Source: Lachnospiraceae bacterium (GTDB taxonomy: Bacteria > Bacillota > Clostridia > Lachnospirales > Lachnospiraceae). From it: a DNA stretch of 64,000 bases. Each line of letters opens with the position of its first letter. Position 1 is the first letter of the stretch. Below, in pieces: positions 54,066-62,320 of the stretch. The stretch spans positions 62,001 through 126,000 of the forward strand of contig JAEELL010000146.1 in the NCBI GenBank assembly GCA_016282745.1. The letters are read 5' to 3'. The position numbers were made by a program, and so were the translations under genes. The notes under the pieces were generated by a model. It did not search any database. It saw nothing but the letters and a program-made list of their open reading frames with translations, and was not told the origin of the DNA.

Positions 54066-54713
54066 GTTAAATACATAATAAATGTCTACTATGATGTAGA
54101 TATGCAAAGAAAGGCTTTGTGTATGAAGCAGTTAAATACATAATAAATGTCTACTATGATGTAGATTGAACAGGAAGAAAATGGAATATTAAGTTAAATA
54201 CATAATAAATGTCTACTATGAGGTAGATTGTCATATGTTATATCAGTTGTTTCTTGTTAAATACATAATAAATGTCTACTATGATGTAGATGATACTGGA
54301 TTTTTAATACAATAATGGTAAATACATAATAAATGTCTACTATGATGTAGATGTGTTCACTGCGACTATAGCATGAACGTTAAATACATAATAAATGTCT
54401 ACTATGATGTAGATTTTAACCCCTTATTATTGATGCAACTGTTAAATACATAATAAATGTCTACTATACTGTAGATAAGTGGTCTTCATACTTCATTGTC
54501 GAAGTTGAATAAAAGAAAATGTCTACTATATTGTAGATAATAATAAGAATAAAATAAAAATAGAGTTTAATAAAAATGTCTACTATACTGTAGATTTTAT
54601 GTTTGTTCCAAAGGCTAATTGTTAAATAAAAGAAAATGTCTACTGCAGCGTAGATTTGAAACAATGCCCGTCGAATTTGTGGATTTTATATAAATGTCTA
54701 CTTTAGTGTAGAG
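54066..54713 (+). CRISPR. Type V-A-like CRISPR array, 11 repeats and 10 spacers
   Basis: The 36-bp repeats end in TGTCTACTATGATGTAGAT, the Cas12a-type handle with stem TCTAC/GTAGA. Repeats 1-7 start at 54066, 54131, 54193, 54256, 54317, 54379 and 54441 and differ by at most a few bases. Repeats 8-11 (from 54504, 54565, 54621 and 54683) are 31-35 bases and degenerate in their 5' half but keep the stem. Spacers are 25-29 bases. The handle orientation puts the array on the plus strand, same as the effector. Confidence 0.95.
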
Positions 54714-54746
54714 TTGATGCTTTTATCAGCAGAAGAAAAACATTTA

Positions 54747-54777
54747 AAATAGTACCTAAGTGCCAGTGCTATTTTTT
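54747..54777 (+). terminator. Intrinsic terminator after the CRISPR array
   Basis: AAATAGTAC pairs with GTGCTATTT and a run of seven Ts ends it. Confidence 0.8.
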
Positions 54778-54919
54778 TATACAATTCAGTATTAAAATAA
54801 ACGGTAAATGAAAATGTATTGAAAGTATTGAAAAATAGTCATTATTATATTATATTAGTATATATCAAAATAAACGACCGTTTAATTTGAGATAATAATT
54901 ATGATTTGGAGATGGTAGT

Positions 54920-55198
54920 ATGAAGAGGGAAGAATACAGAGCAATATTAGATGTGTTTATTACATGTGATATGGTTTATCCAGAATTATATAGGATCCTT
55001 TGGGGAGGCTGTGATAATGCAATCAGTCTTAAGCAAGAAGGACTCTTCAGTAAGATTCAGGAACTAGAATTTATAATCAGAGACAATTCTGTTTATGCTG
55101 ACAAAAATTCTGATGAGGATTTAGAAGAATTTATCAATATTATAGATTCAACAGAATTAACTTTAGACGAAAAGGTTGATAAGTTGTTTAGAGAATAA
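54920..55198 (+). CDS. Small unknown acidic protein next to the CRISPR array
   Basis: 92 residues, helical and acidic, GGAG before the ATG. The upstream gap has a TTGAAA and TATTAT pair that could be its promoter. Small acidic proteins beside CRISPR loci can be inhibitors or regulators, but nothing in the sequence shows that here. Confidence 0.5.
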   Translation: MKREEYRAILDVFITCDMVYPELYRILWGGCDNAISLKQEGLFSKIQELEFIIRDNSVYADKNSDEDLEEFINIIDSTELTLDEKVDKLFRE

Positions 55199-55223
55199 GC
55201 TATTATCCGAAATAAGTGGGTGT

Positions 55224-55251
55224 AAAAAAGGCAGTTGAAAAAACAACTGCC
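55224..55251 (-). terminator. Minus-strand intrinsic terminator
   Basis: On the minus strand GGCAGTTG pairs with CAACTGCC and is followed by six Ts. Confidence 0.6.
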
Positions 55252-55315
55252 TTAGTGTACAATTTATATAGAGGTAAATCGAATGTAATTCGATTACTTG
55301 CTCTCAGTTAAGTAT

Positions 55316-55359
55316 AAAAACACCCAACGGATCGCGAAATCACTTGTTGGGTGTTTTTT
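55316..55359. terminator. Bidirectional terminator of the toxin unit
   Basis: AAAAACACCCAAC pairs with GTTGGGTGTTTTT, with T-runs in both directions. It follows the minus-strand toxin-like frame by two bases. Confidence 0.75.
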
Positions 55360-55361
55360 AT

Positions 55362-55439
55362 TTATCTTTTACGCTTGTCTATGTAAGATAGCGCCGAAAA
55401 AATAACTAAAAGTAACGTTAATACTTCTAATGTATTCAT
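55362..55439 (-). CDS. 25-residue hydrophobic peptide, type I toxin-like
   Basis: The peptide is MNTLEVLTLLLVIFSALSY plus a short charged end (Asp, then Lys/Arg), one membrane helix. GAGGGAGG is ten bases before the ATG. The pattern resembles the short holin-like toxins of Firmicutes. The region 55255-55310 on the plus strand repeats parts of the toxin promoter side in inverted order (GTGTACAATTTATATAG and TTGCTCTC), and a bidirectional terminator lies between, an arrangement expected for a toxin mRNA and a facing regulatory RNA. Confidence 0.6.
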   Translation of the reverse strand: MNTLEVLTLLLVIFSALSYIDKRKR

Positions 55440-55625
55440 TGGCACTTACCTCCCTCTCTATAATACAGAGAGCAAGCATCAAACAATGCACCCGACAATC
55501 TATATAAATGTACACTAATATTGTACCATAACGATAAATAACTCACAAGAAAAAAAGTGCGTTGTATTTGTCAGAGACATATATGGATATTCTAAAAATA
55601 ATTAAGATAAATGAGGTTGTATTAT

Positions 55626-56192
55626 ATGGGGAAATTTAAAATGAAAATTTTAAAAAAATTTTTTAGAGATGAATTAGATGAACTATTAACTAAAGTAGAA
55701 TTTGTAACAAATGAAAGAAATATGCAAATTATAAATCAATTACAAGAAGAAATTAGCTCAAATAGTATAGCACAAGAAAAAATGGAACAAAGTAAAAGTT
55801 GCAATGTAGTTTTATTTGGTAAAAGTAAAAGTGGAAAATCATTAGTGGCGGCAATGAATGATTCGATAATATATATTTGGGAAAAAGGATATTCAAGTTC
55901 AATGCTTCTTTTTGAATTGATTGAAAAAGATAGATATCATCATTATATACATATTCAAGATGTACTTATGAGTGAGATTGACGACGGATATGGTACCTTA
56001 GCAATGAAGGCACTGATAAAATATGCATATTATAATAAAATTGATAAAATTTATGGAGAGTTATCAAGCGTTGATAACGATCATAAAGATAGAAGAGACT
56101 ATTATTACAGTAAATTTGGCTTTTCTAACAATGGATATAAAATTGAACTAGACAGAAAGAATATAGAGGAATACTACAACAATAATATATAA
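55626..56192 (+). CDS. GNAT-like acetyltransferase
   Basis: 188 residues from the ATG at 55626 (GAGG upstream). A helical N-terminal extension of about 60 residues is followed by a compact GNAT-like core: HIQDVLMSEIDDGYGTLAMK at the acetyl-CoA-binding position, then YYYSKFGFSNNGY near the end. The substrate is unknown. The very AT-rich codons differ from its neighbours. It might be a toxin of the GNAT type, but no antitoxin gene adjoins it. Confidence 0.6.
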   Translation: MGKFKMKILKKFFRDELDELLTKVEFVTNERNMQIINQLQEEISSNSIAQEKMEQSKSCNVVLFGKSKSGKSLVAAMNDSIIYIWEKGYSSSMLLFELIEKDRYHHYIHIQDVLMSEIDDGYGTLAMKALIKYAYYNKIDKIYGELSSVDNDHKDRRDYYYSKFGFSNNGYKIELDRKNIEEYYNNNI

Positions 56193-56221
56193 TATTAAAA
56201 GAATGCTTAATGAGGTATCGT

Positions 56222-57055
56222 ATGGGTGAAATATATGGATATGCCAGAATATCAACACGACAGCAAACCATAAACAGACAAATAACAAATATTCAAAAAG
56301 AATATCCAGACGTTATCAGAATATATACTGATGAAATAACAGGAAGAAAAATTGAAAGACCTGGATGGAACAAATTAATGAAGACTGTAAAAAGCGGTGA
56401 TACAATTATCTTTGATGAAGTATCCCGTATGAGCAGGAATGCAAAAGAAGGCTTTGCTGTATATAAGGAACTGTATGAAAAAGGTATAAATTTAGTATTT
56501 CTAAAGGAGTCCTATGTTAATACCGATTCATACAAGGAAGCTCTGAAAGGAGCAATCAATATTGATGTTAATTCCGGTGATCAGGCAGCGGACGGATTAA
56601 TTAATGACATTATGAAAGCTGTAAACAGATTTATGTTTATTAAGTTGGAGCAAGATATATACGCTGCGTTTGCAGATGCGCAAAGGGAAGTTGATTATTT
56701 AAGTCAAAGAACTAAAGAAGGACTGAGGGAGGCAAAAGCCAAAGGCAATATACCGGGACGAAGAGCCGGAAATAAAATTACCACAAAAAAATCAATAGAA
56801 GCAAAGGAAAAAATACTTAAATACAGTAAGTATTTTTATGGAAGTAACAGCGATGAGGAGGTAATGAAAATTATCGGCTTATCACGTAACACATATTATA
56901 AGTACAAAAAGGAGTTAATTATGGATTATATTTTAAAGAGTGAAGATGGTAAAGAAACGATGATTGAAACTAAGCAGGATACAGTAAAAGAAAGCAACGA
57001 AAGACTAATGAAGTATCGGAACATTGTTGCTAAAGAGGACAAGAAAAGTAATTAA
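56222..57055 (+). CDS. Serine recombinase (resolvase/invertase family)
   Basis: 277 residues. The catalytic Ser11 lies in YGYARISTRQQ. The DEITGRKIERPGWNKLMK and IFDEVSRMSRN segments are diagnostic. A C-terminal helix-turn-helix (IGLSRNTYYKYKKE) binds the site. Compared with short resolvases there is an inserted helical region around residues 100-150. It probably resolves plasmid multimers or inverts or moves a segment. The ATG at 56222 has GAGG seven bases upstream. Confidence 0.88.
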   Translation: MGEIYGYARISTRQQTINRQITNIQKEYPDVIRIYTDEITGRKIERPGWNKLMKTVKSGDTIIFDEVSRMSRNAKEGFAVYKELYEKGINLVFLKESYVNTDSYKEALKGAINIDVNSGDQAADGLINDIMKAVNRFMFIKLEQDIYAAFADAQREVDYLSQRTKEGLREAKAKGNIPGRRAGNKITTKKSIEAKEKILKYSKYFYGSNSDEEVMKIIGLSRNTYYKYKKELIMDYILKSEDGKETMIETKQDTVKESNERLMKYRNIVAKEDKKSN

Positions 57056-57063
57056 ACCAAGAA

Positions 57064-57098
57064 GTTAGCACTCTATTCTGCAGGAATGGAGTGCTAAC
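57064..57098 (+). other. Hairpin with CIRCE-like arms
   Basis: GTTAGCACTC (57064-57073) is inverted as GAGTGCTAAC (57089-57098). The arms equal the CIRCE heat-shock operator halves, but the spacer is 15 bases instead of 9 and further inner pairing exists. No T-run follows. Confidence 0.5.
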
Positions 57099-57113
57099 GA
57101 AAACAATAATTTG

Positions 57114-57263
57114 TTGACTAAATCTGCAAACTGGTTTAAAATTATTTACAGAGATTGATAGAGGCATTTGCAATAATTATTGAGTGACTCTAGCAGTCTT
57201 ATTTTTTTATAATACTATATTAATGTAACAGAAAGACATGCCACAGGTGTGTCTTTTTTTGTT
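57114..57263 (+). ncRNA. Repeated promoter-leader RNA, copy 3
   Basis: TTGACT (57114), 17 bases, TAAAAT. The AGAGATTGATAGAGGCATTT start and GAGTGACTCTAGCAGTCTTA with a T-run are followed by a second hairpin AGACATGCC/GGTGTGTCT with seven Ts, inside a longer pairing GTAACA/TGTTAC. It precedes the DUF5688 gene. Confidence 0.72.
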
Positions 57264-57286
57264 ACCACCAGAAAGGAGTGTTCTAT

Positions 57287-58207
57287 ATGAGAATGAACAA
57301 AAGTGAGTTTGCAGAAGAACTCAAAAACAGAATGGCAAAGGAGTTTGCGGGGAAAAAGGTTATAACTAGAGAGGTTTCAAAGGTAAATACCAAGAGCCTT
57401 AAACTCATAGTTACCAATGCAACCGAAAATGAACCACAAGTTGGACCATCAGTAGATTTGGATGAGCTCTATACCGAGTACACGAGAAGACGTGAACTAG
57501 ACAGTATTGCTGAAGAATTGTCTGACATTATAAAACATGCATTTTCTGTCATACCAAGTGATTTTGGAGTGGAAATTGAAAATGCAGAAAATGCAAAGGA
57601 TAATATTTTCTTCACACTTGTAAACACAGCTAAGAACACAGAACTTCTTGCGAATGTACCGCATAGAGAAATTGAGGACTTATCTGTTGTTTATCGTCGT
57701 ATTGTCAGAAATGATGATGTTGGCTTTTTTGCTAGTATTGTCACCAATGATTTGGCTGAAATTATCGGTAAGAGCGAGGAAGAACTGTGGAAATTAGCAT
57801 TGGCCAATACTAAGAAACTTTTACCTGCAAGGGTGTGTAAGGTGGAAGATTTAATCCGTGAAAAGCTAGAAGAAGTGTTTCCATCCGATGTGGTAAATGA
57901 AATGATTCCAGCTAAATCAGATAATACTAATGTATGGATTATTACCAACACAGTTCATTTATGGGCTGCAGCCAATATTCTTTATAAGGATATTCTTAAT
58001 GAGTTGGCTGAAAAGTTTAATTCGGATTTATACCTTTTACCATCAAGTATTCATAATTGTATGGTCGTTAGTGCAGAGATTGTAAGTCCAGACGGATTAA
58101 ATCAAGTCGTTATCAAAGCTAATGAAGAAGATGTGGTGGACGAAGAAATTCTTTCCGACCATGTATACTTCTATAGTAGAAACGAACATGCAATCAAATC
58201 AATTTAA
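57287..58207 (+). CDS. DUF5688 family protein
   Basis: 306 residues from the ATG at 57287 (AAAGGAG upstream). The N-terminal SEFAEELKNRMAKEF, the central VYRRIVRND and the end LYLLPSSIHNCMVVSA plus LSDHVYFYSRN match DUF5688 proteins, common in Lachnospiraceae mobile elements and of unknown function. It is expressed from leader copy 3. Confidence 0.72.
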   Translation: MRMNKSEFAEELKNRMAKEFAGKKVITREVSKVNTKSLKLIVTNATENEPQVGPSVDLDELYTEYTRRRELDSIAEELSDIIKHAFSVIPSDFGVEIENAENAKDNIFFTLVNTAKNTELLANVPHREIEDLSVVYRRIVRNDDVGFFASIVTNDLAEIIGKSEEELWKLALANTKKLLPARVCKVEDLIREKLEEVFPSDVVNEMIPAKSDNTNVWIITNTVHLWAAANILYKDILNELAEKFNSDLYLLPSSIHNCMVVSAEIVSPDGLNQVVIKANEEDVVDEEILSDHVYFYSRNEHAIKSI

Positions 58208-58247
58208 AACAGAAAGGATAATGGGGAGCTTTGCATTTTGTAGAGTT

Positions 58248-58266
58248 CCTCCAACTATTTAGGAGG
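58248..58266 (+). promoter_or_regulatory. Hairpin that can hide the ribosome site of the next gene
   Basis: CCTCC (58248-58252) can pair with the AGGAGG ribosome site (58261-58266) of the gene at 58275. GGGGAG at 58223 could compete for CCTCC and free it. Confidence 0.4.
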
Positions 58267-58274
58267 TGTTATTT

Positions 58275-58658
58275 ATGAAAGAAAGAACATTAGTAGTTAA
58301 TTTGCTCAATGGATTTTACAAGATGAGTACACAAGGGGATTACGACTTAATTACAGACAGTATTATGAAATGTCCAAAGAAAGTTGCCGATCCGCTGTGT
58401 AGAGCGATTATGTCATATGAATATCTGATGCCAGATAAGAGTTTAGATGTTTTAATGAAGACATTTAATCTTTATAAAGATAACTTTATGAAAGTAACAG
58501 ATGATGAAGGTATGGCAAAAGTTGTAGATGAAGCTGAGAAAATTAAAGCACAGTTTACAGTTCCAGAAGAAAGTGCTTATGCAGGTAGAATGCTTGCAGC
58601 GTTTATCGATGAAATCGAACTGGCATATAAGGAAACTGCAAACACAAATGTAGCGTAA
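58275..58658 (+). CDS. Unknown 127-residue helical protein
   Basis: Not recognised. Soluble and helical. It follows the DUF5688 gene and precedes the PcfK-like gene, so it is part of the same leading-region-like cluster. The ATG at 58275 is set by AGGAGG. Confidence 0.55.
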   Translation: MKERTLVVNLLNGFYKMSTQGDYDLITDSIMKCPKKVADPLCRAIMSYEYLMPDKSLDVLMKTFNLYKDNFMKVTDDEGMAKVVDEAEKIKAQFTVPEESAYAGRMLAAFIDEIELAYKETANTNVA

Positions 58659-58675
58659 TTGAAAGAATGTTAGAA

Positions 58676-58710
58676 AGAGAGTAGGTTCAAACTTGCTCTC
58701 TTTTATTTTA
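58676..58710 (+). terminator. Terminator or attenuator before the PcfK-like gene
   Basis: AGAGAGTAGGTT can pair with AACTTGCTCTCT, and a T-rich tail follows; the next gene starts 15 bases on. Confidence 0.6.
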
Positions 58711-58724
58711 AGGAGGAATGTTTT

Positions 58725-59462
58725 ATGAATAAGAAAGAATTATATGAGTTTAATGTGAAAGCAAGAGAATTAAAAAGAGCAGGTAACTTTGATGAATTAA
58801 GAACTTTAGCAAGTGAAAAAGGCGTTTCTACAGAACAGGTTGACAATTTTATTTTGGGTAAGATTCTTACAATGGATGATACTAAAGAAGTTGTAAACAC
58901 AGAAGTGGAAGAACCTAAAGTTGAAGTTATTATTCCATTTTATAAATCCATCGAGGAAAAACTCGAACAGGAACAGGAAATGCTGCTCAAGTCAGTTAAG
59001 GAAGAAAAGGAAAAGGTGTTTATTAAGGCACAGCTCAAGTCATTGATTGATTTTATTTTAAATGATGAAGAGTTGAAGGTTAAAGCGTTCCAAAACTGGA
59101 AGGAACTTGAACGCTGCTATAAGTATCTTTCGAAAAATGCTAAAAAACATGCTGTAGCCGGTTGTGCTTGTATTGCAGATGCAACTGTTTTTGGTTGGGT
59201 TAAGGAATATTACGACCTTGACGATCAGAAAGAAGTTGAGGAAGAACGTATTAAGAAAGCACAACAGGAAGCTAAAATGGCAGAAGTAAAGAAGAAAGCT
59301 ACTGAAAGCAAACCTAAGAAGCCCCGCAAAACAAAAGCTCAGAAGGAAGCTGAAAAGGCTGCCGAGGAATCTAAGGATGATAAAACCGAGGATGATATTC
59401 CAGAAGTAGATGCAGAACAGAGTGAAGTTACAGAAGAGACTGTAAACACATCTTCTAATTAA
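58725..59462 (+). CDS. PcfK-like protein
   Basis: 245 residues. The central part (KSLIDFILNDEELKVKAFQN, then KYLSKNAKKHAVAGCACIAD, VFGWVKEYYDLDD) matches PcfK-like proteins of Gram-positive conjugative plasmids. The last 75 residues are a Lys/Glu/Ala-rich tail. PcfK genes normally sit beside pcfJ, as here. Its molecular role is not established. Confidence 0.78.
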   Translation: MNKKELYEFNVKARELKRAGNFDELRTLASEKGVSTEQVDNFILGKILTMDDTKEVVNTEVEEPKVEVIIPFYKSIEEKLEQEQEMLLKSVKEEKEKVFIKAQLKSLIDFILNDEELKVKAFQNWKELERCYKYLSKNAKKHAVAGCACIADATVFGWVKEYYDLDDQKEVEEERIKKAQQEAKMAEVKKKATESKPKKPRKTKAQKEAEKAAEESKDDKTEDDIPEVDAEQSEVTEETVNTSSN

Positions 59463-59476
59463 AGGGGGTGTGTTAT

Positions 59477-61381
59477 ATGTTTATTAAAAATCTTCTACCT
59501 GTAGATGAACCGAGTTTACAGATTGCAAATGGAAAATCTAATAATTCAAGATGGGCTGTTGATTTCAAAGCACTTGACGAAGAAACTCTTATTATTGACA
59601 TATACAGAAATGTTGGGGAGAAAGTTACACGCTTTCTCCCGGAAATAAGAGTTTTCGAAAAGAAAGATGAGTATTTAACTTATGTTTTTGAAGAAAGCAG
59701 ATGGTCTGGTTCTTCAATAGAAAGAGCTTCAAATATTTACTATTATGGCAAAACTGAAGAATATAACAGCGATATTGCTAAACACTATCTTGATAAGTGG
59801 GAAATTGCTCCTGGCGAAAATCAGATTGGTAGAATTTATTATCTTCAGAGCGACCTGATGGAATTAAGAAGAAAGAAGAAGAATAAAAAGGAAGCTGATA
59901 AGATTGATGCAGAGATGTCTAAATTTAAAGATAGACTTACAAAGCCTATGGAGAAATTCTTAATAAAGGATGTATTCAAAGGTCACAATTTTATCTTTTT
60001 CAACAAGAAAGAAAAGAAAGCATACTGTACACATTGCGAAGCAGATGTGCTTTTTGATAATACTTATAGGCACAATAAAGAAGGCATATGTCCTACCTGT
60101 AAAACAAAAGTTACATACAAATCTCAGTTTATAAGTCATAAATATTTAGACGTTAGGGGAACAGGGGTAATTTTTGAACAGAGCAAGGATGGTCAACTTT
60201 TAGCTAGGTACTTTGATATTTTTAAATCGTATAAAGATTATAAAAATCCTAATATCTATAAGCGTGAAGTAGTAAGAACTGTATTCAACGAAAAGAAACC
60301 GGTAAATTACGAGTGGAGAGATTTTCACCAAACTGGTAATAGATGGTGTGAATGCAAACCGCATCAAGCTTATTATGCCGGCGGTTATCGATACAACAGT
60401 GATGATGTAAGATATGCTGCAAATAGTATTTATGCATTTTATGGTACTGGCTGTATTGAAAAAGTTGAACAGTTTAAAAACTCCGAAGCTAAAGCGTGGT
60501 CAAAATATAGATTACAATCAGCTTGGGAAGTTGAAGGTTACTTAGGAGAGTATTTGAAATATCCAATTCTGGAACGTTTTGCAAAGTTAGGAATGTTTAG
60601 CTTAGCTTGCGAATTTGCACGTTGGGATTATAGAGATATTAATTTGAAGGAAAAGGAAATGCACAAGATTCTTGGTATCACAAAGGATAAATACAGGATT
60701 CTTGCTAGCGTAACCAATCCGTCACCTAGTTTATATAAATGCTTGAAGAGTAATAACACAAGGAAAGTATATACAAAAGAAGAATATGAATTTGTAAACA
60801 GCGTTTGTAAATCTGCTGATCAGATGGAACGCACATTTAACTTATTAAATATTGTATCTTATAAGAAGTTTTCAAGATACATAAGAGATAAGGAAATAGA
60901 TATGTATTTAGATTACATTGATATGTGCAGAAAACTGAAATGGGATTTAAAAAATTCTTTTGTATTATTCCCTAAAAACTTAAAAGCAGCTCATGATGAA
61001 GCAATGACATTATATGAAGACAATAAAGAAGCAATTACACTTAATGCAATTAACGAACTTTTGCCGGAAATTGCTGAAAGGTTTGAATTTGAGTTTAAGG
61101 ACTTGGTTGTTATAGCTCCCAAAGATGCTAAAGAGTATATTAAGGAAAGCCAATCATTACACAACTGTATTAGCAGAAACTACATGAATAAAATGGCAGA
61201 TATGAGATGCTATATAGTGTTTATTCGCAGAACTGACGCAATAGATAAGCCGTATTTTGCTATGGAAATTAGCAAAGATCTGGAAGTTGTGCAGGTCAGA
61301 GGTATGAATAATTGCAGTGCTAATGAAGAAGTAAAGGAATGTGTTAATGCTTATAAAGAAAAAGTGCTAAAAGCAGCATAG
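59477..61381 (+). CDS. PcfJ-like protein
   Basis: 634 residues from the ATG at 59477. Zinc-binding pairs CTHCEAD and CPTCKTK occur at about residues 185-215. The C-terminal region has the PcfJ signature SQSLHNCISRNYMNK, then YFAMEISKDLEVVQVRG. PcfJ proteins are encoded on conjugative plasmids and elements next to PcfK, with unknown biochemical role. AAGGGGG precedes the start. Confidence 0.82.
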   Translation: MFIKNLLPVDEPSLQIANGKSNNSRWAVDFKALDEETLIIDIYRNVGEKVTRFLPEIRVFEKKDEYLTYVFEESRWSGSSIERASNIYYYGKTEEYNSDIAKHYLDKWEIAPGENQIGRIYYLQSDLMELRRKKKNKKEADKIDAEMSKFKDRLTKPMEKFLIKDVFKGHNFIFFNKKEKKAYCTHCEADVLFDNTYRHNKEGICPTCKTKVTYKSQFISHKYLDVRGTGVIFEQSKDGQLLARYFDIFKSYKDYKNPNIYKREVVRTVFNEKKPVNYEWRDFHQTGNRWCECKPHQAYYAGGYRYNSDDVRYAANSIYAFYGTGCIEKVEQFKNSEAKAWSKYRLQSAWEVEGYLGEYLKYPILERFAKLGMFSLACEFARWDYRDINLKEKEMHKILGITKDKYRILASVTNPSPSLYKCLKSNNTRKVYTKEEYEFVNSVCKSADQMERTFNLLNIVSYKKFSRYIRDKEIDMYLDYIDMCRKLKWDLKNSFVLFPKNLKAAHDEAMTLYEDNKEAITLNAINELLPEIAERFEFEFKDLVVIAPKDAKEYIKESQSLHNCISRNYMNKMADMRCYIVFIRRTDAIDKPYFAMEISKDLEVVQVRGMNNCSANEEVKECVNAYKEKVLKAA

Positions 61382-61388
61382 CAGAGTT

Positions 61389-61418
61389 GAGCAGGTGGTA
61401 AATGCCATCTGCTCTTTT
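61389..61418 (+). terminator. Intrinsic terminator after the PcfJ-like gene
   Basis: GAGCAGGTGG pairs with CCATCTGCTC, followed by TTTT. Confidence 0.65.
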
Positions 61419-61434
61419 AGAAAGGAGTTTTAAT

Positions 61435-62064
61435 ATGTTTAGAAAGAAAAGAATAAAGATGCTTGAAAAAGAATTAAAAGAAAAAGAATTCGAGATTCAA
61501 GAACTTGAAAAAATGCTGGATGTTGACAACTTGGACATGGATAGACTTCATAAAGAAAATAAACAGAAGGATGACCAAATAAATGATTTAAAATTTAAAG
61601 TTCAAGAATATGAAGGTCTGTTGAATGCTAATAAATTAGAGAGAGATAGACTTATTAAAGACATTGAATTAAAGGATGAAAAAATACTTGAATTAAAAGA
61701 AGATTACCATTTTCTGAAAGAGGATAAGATATCTTCAGATAATTTTTTTAAAGACAGTTTAGAAAAAATAAAGTCTGGAGAATGGAAAATACTGACGAAA
61801 GAAACACAAAAAAAGTTAGACGAAAAATACGAAGCATACGCTAGGTTGCAACGACTTGTAAGATCATTTGAAGATAGTACCGGAATCTGCACTGATGGAG
61901 ATTCGGATCATTATTACGACCTGTATGATGAAGGCTTAAGAGAAGAAGCAACTGCTAAAAGCTGGGGCTTCTATACCGATGTTATTAGTCTCGCTGCAAT
62001 AGAAGCAAGTATCGAGTCTTATAGAGATTATATGGATAATCAATACGAATTGTTGGAACCGTAA
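61435..62064 (+). CDS. Coiled-coil protein of unknown function
   Basis: 209 residues from the ATG at 61435. Residues 5-110 form a long coiled coil rich in Lys, Glu and Leu (KMLEKELKEKEFEIQELEK). The C-terminal 60 residues are compact and acidic. Not recognised. Confidence 0.6.
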   Translation: MFRKKRIKMLEKELKEKEFEIQELEKMLDVDNLDMDRLHKENKQKDDQINDLKFKVQEYEGLLNANKLERDRLIKDIELKDEKILELKEDYHFLKEDKISSDNFFKDSLEKIKSGEWKILTKETQKKLDEKYEAYARLQRLVRSFEDSTGICTDGDSDHYYDLYDEGLREEATAKSWGFYTDVISLAAIEASIESYRDYMDNQYELLEP

Positions 62065-62144
62065 GGAAAGGTAATAATATAAGAAGAAAGGAAATGTTTT
62101 ATATGGGAAAAAGGTGGTTTAATACCGCCTTTTTCTTTTTTTCA

Positions 62145-62301
62145 TTGACTAAAAGTGTAAACAGGAGTAAAATAATTATTAGAGATTGATAGAGGCAAAT
62201 GCAATTATTTAATTGAGTGACTCTAGCAGTCTTATTTTTTTTATAATACTATAACATTGTAACGGAAAGGCATGCCATTGGTGTGTCTTTTTTTGTTACC
62301 A
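62145..62301 (+). ncRNA. Repeated promoter-leader RNA, copy 4
   Basis: TTGACT (62145), 17 bases, TAAAAT. AGAGATTGATAGAGGCAAAT and GAGTGACTCTAGCAGTCTTA with a T-run are followed by the second hairpin GGCATGCC/GGTGTGTCT with Ts, inside GTAAC/GTTAC. It precedes the ERF-like gene. The first stem and loop are nearly base-identical to copies 2 and 3. Confidence 0.72.
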
Positions 62302-62320
62302 ACAGAAAGGAGTGGCTTGT

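Noticed and set aside
54102-54682. Self-targeting spacers within the window
   Set aside because: No convincing match was seen by eye for any of the ten spacers, but a proper search was not possible.
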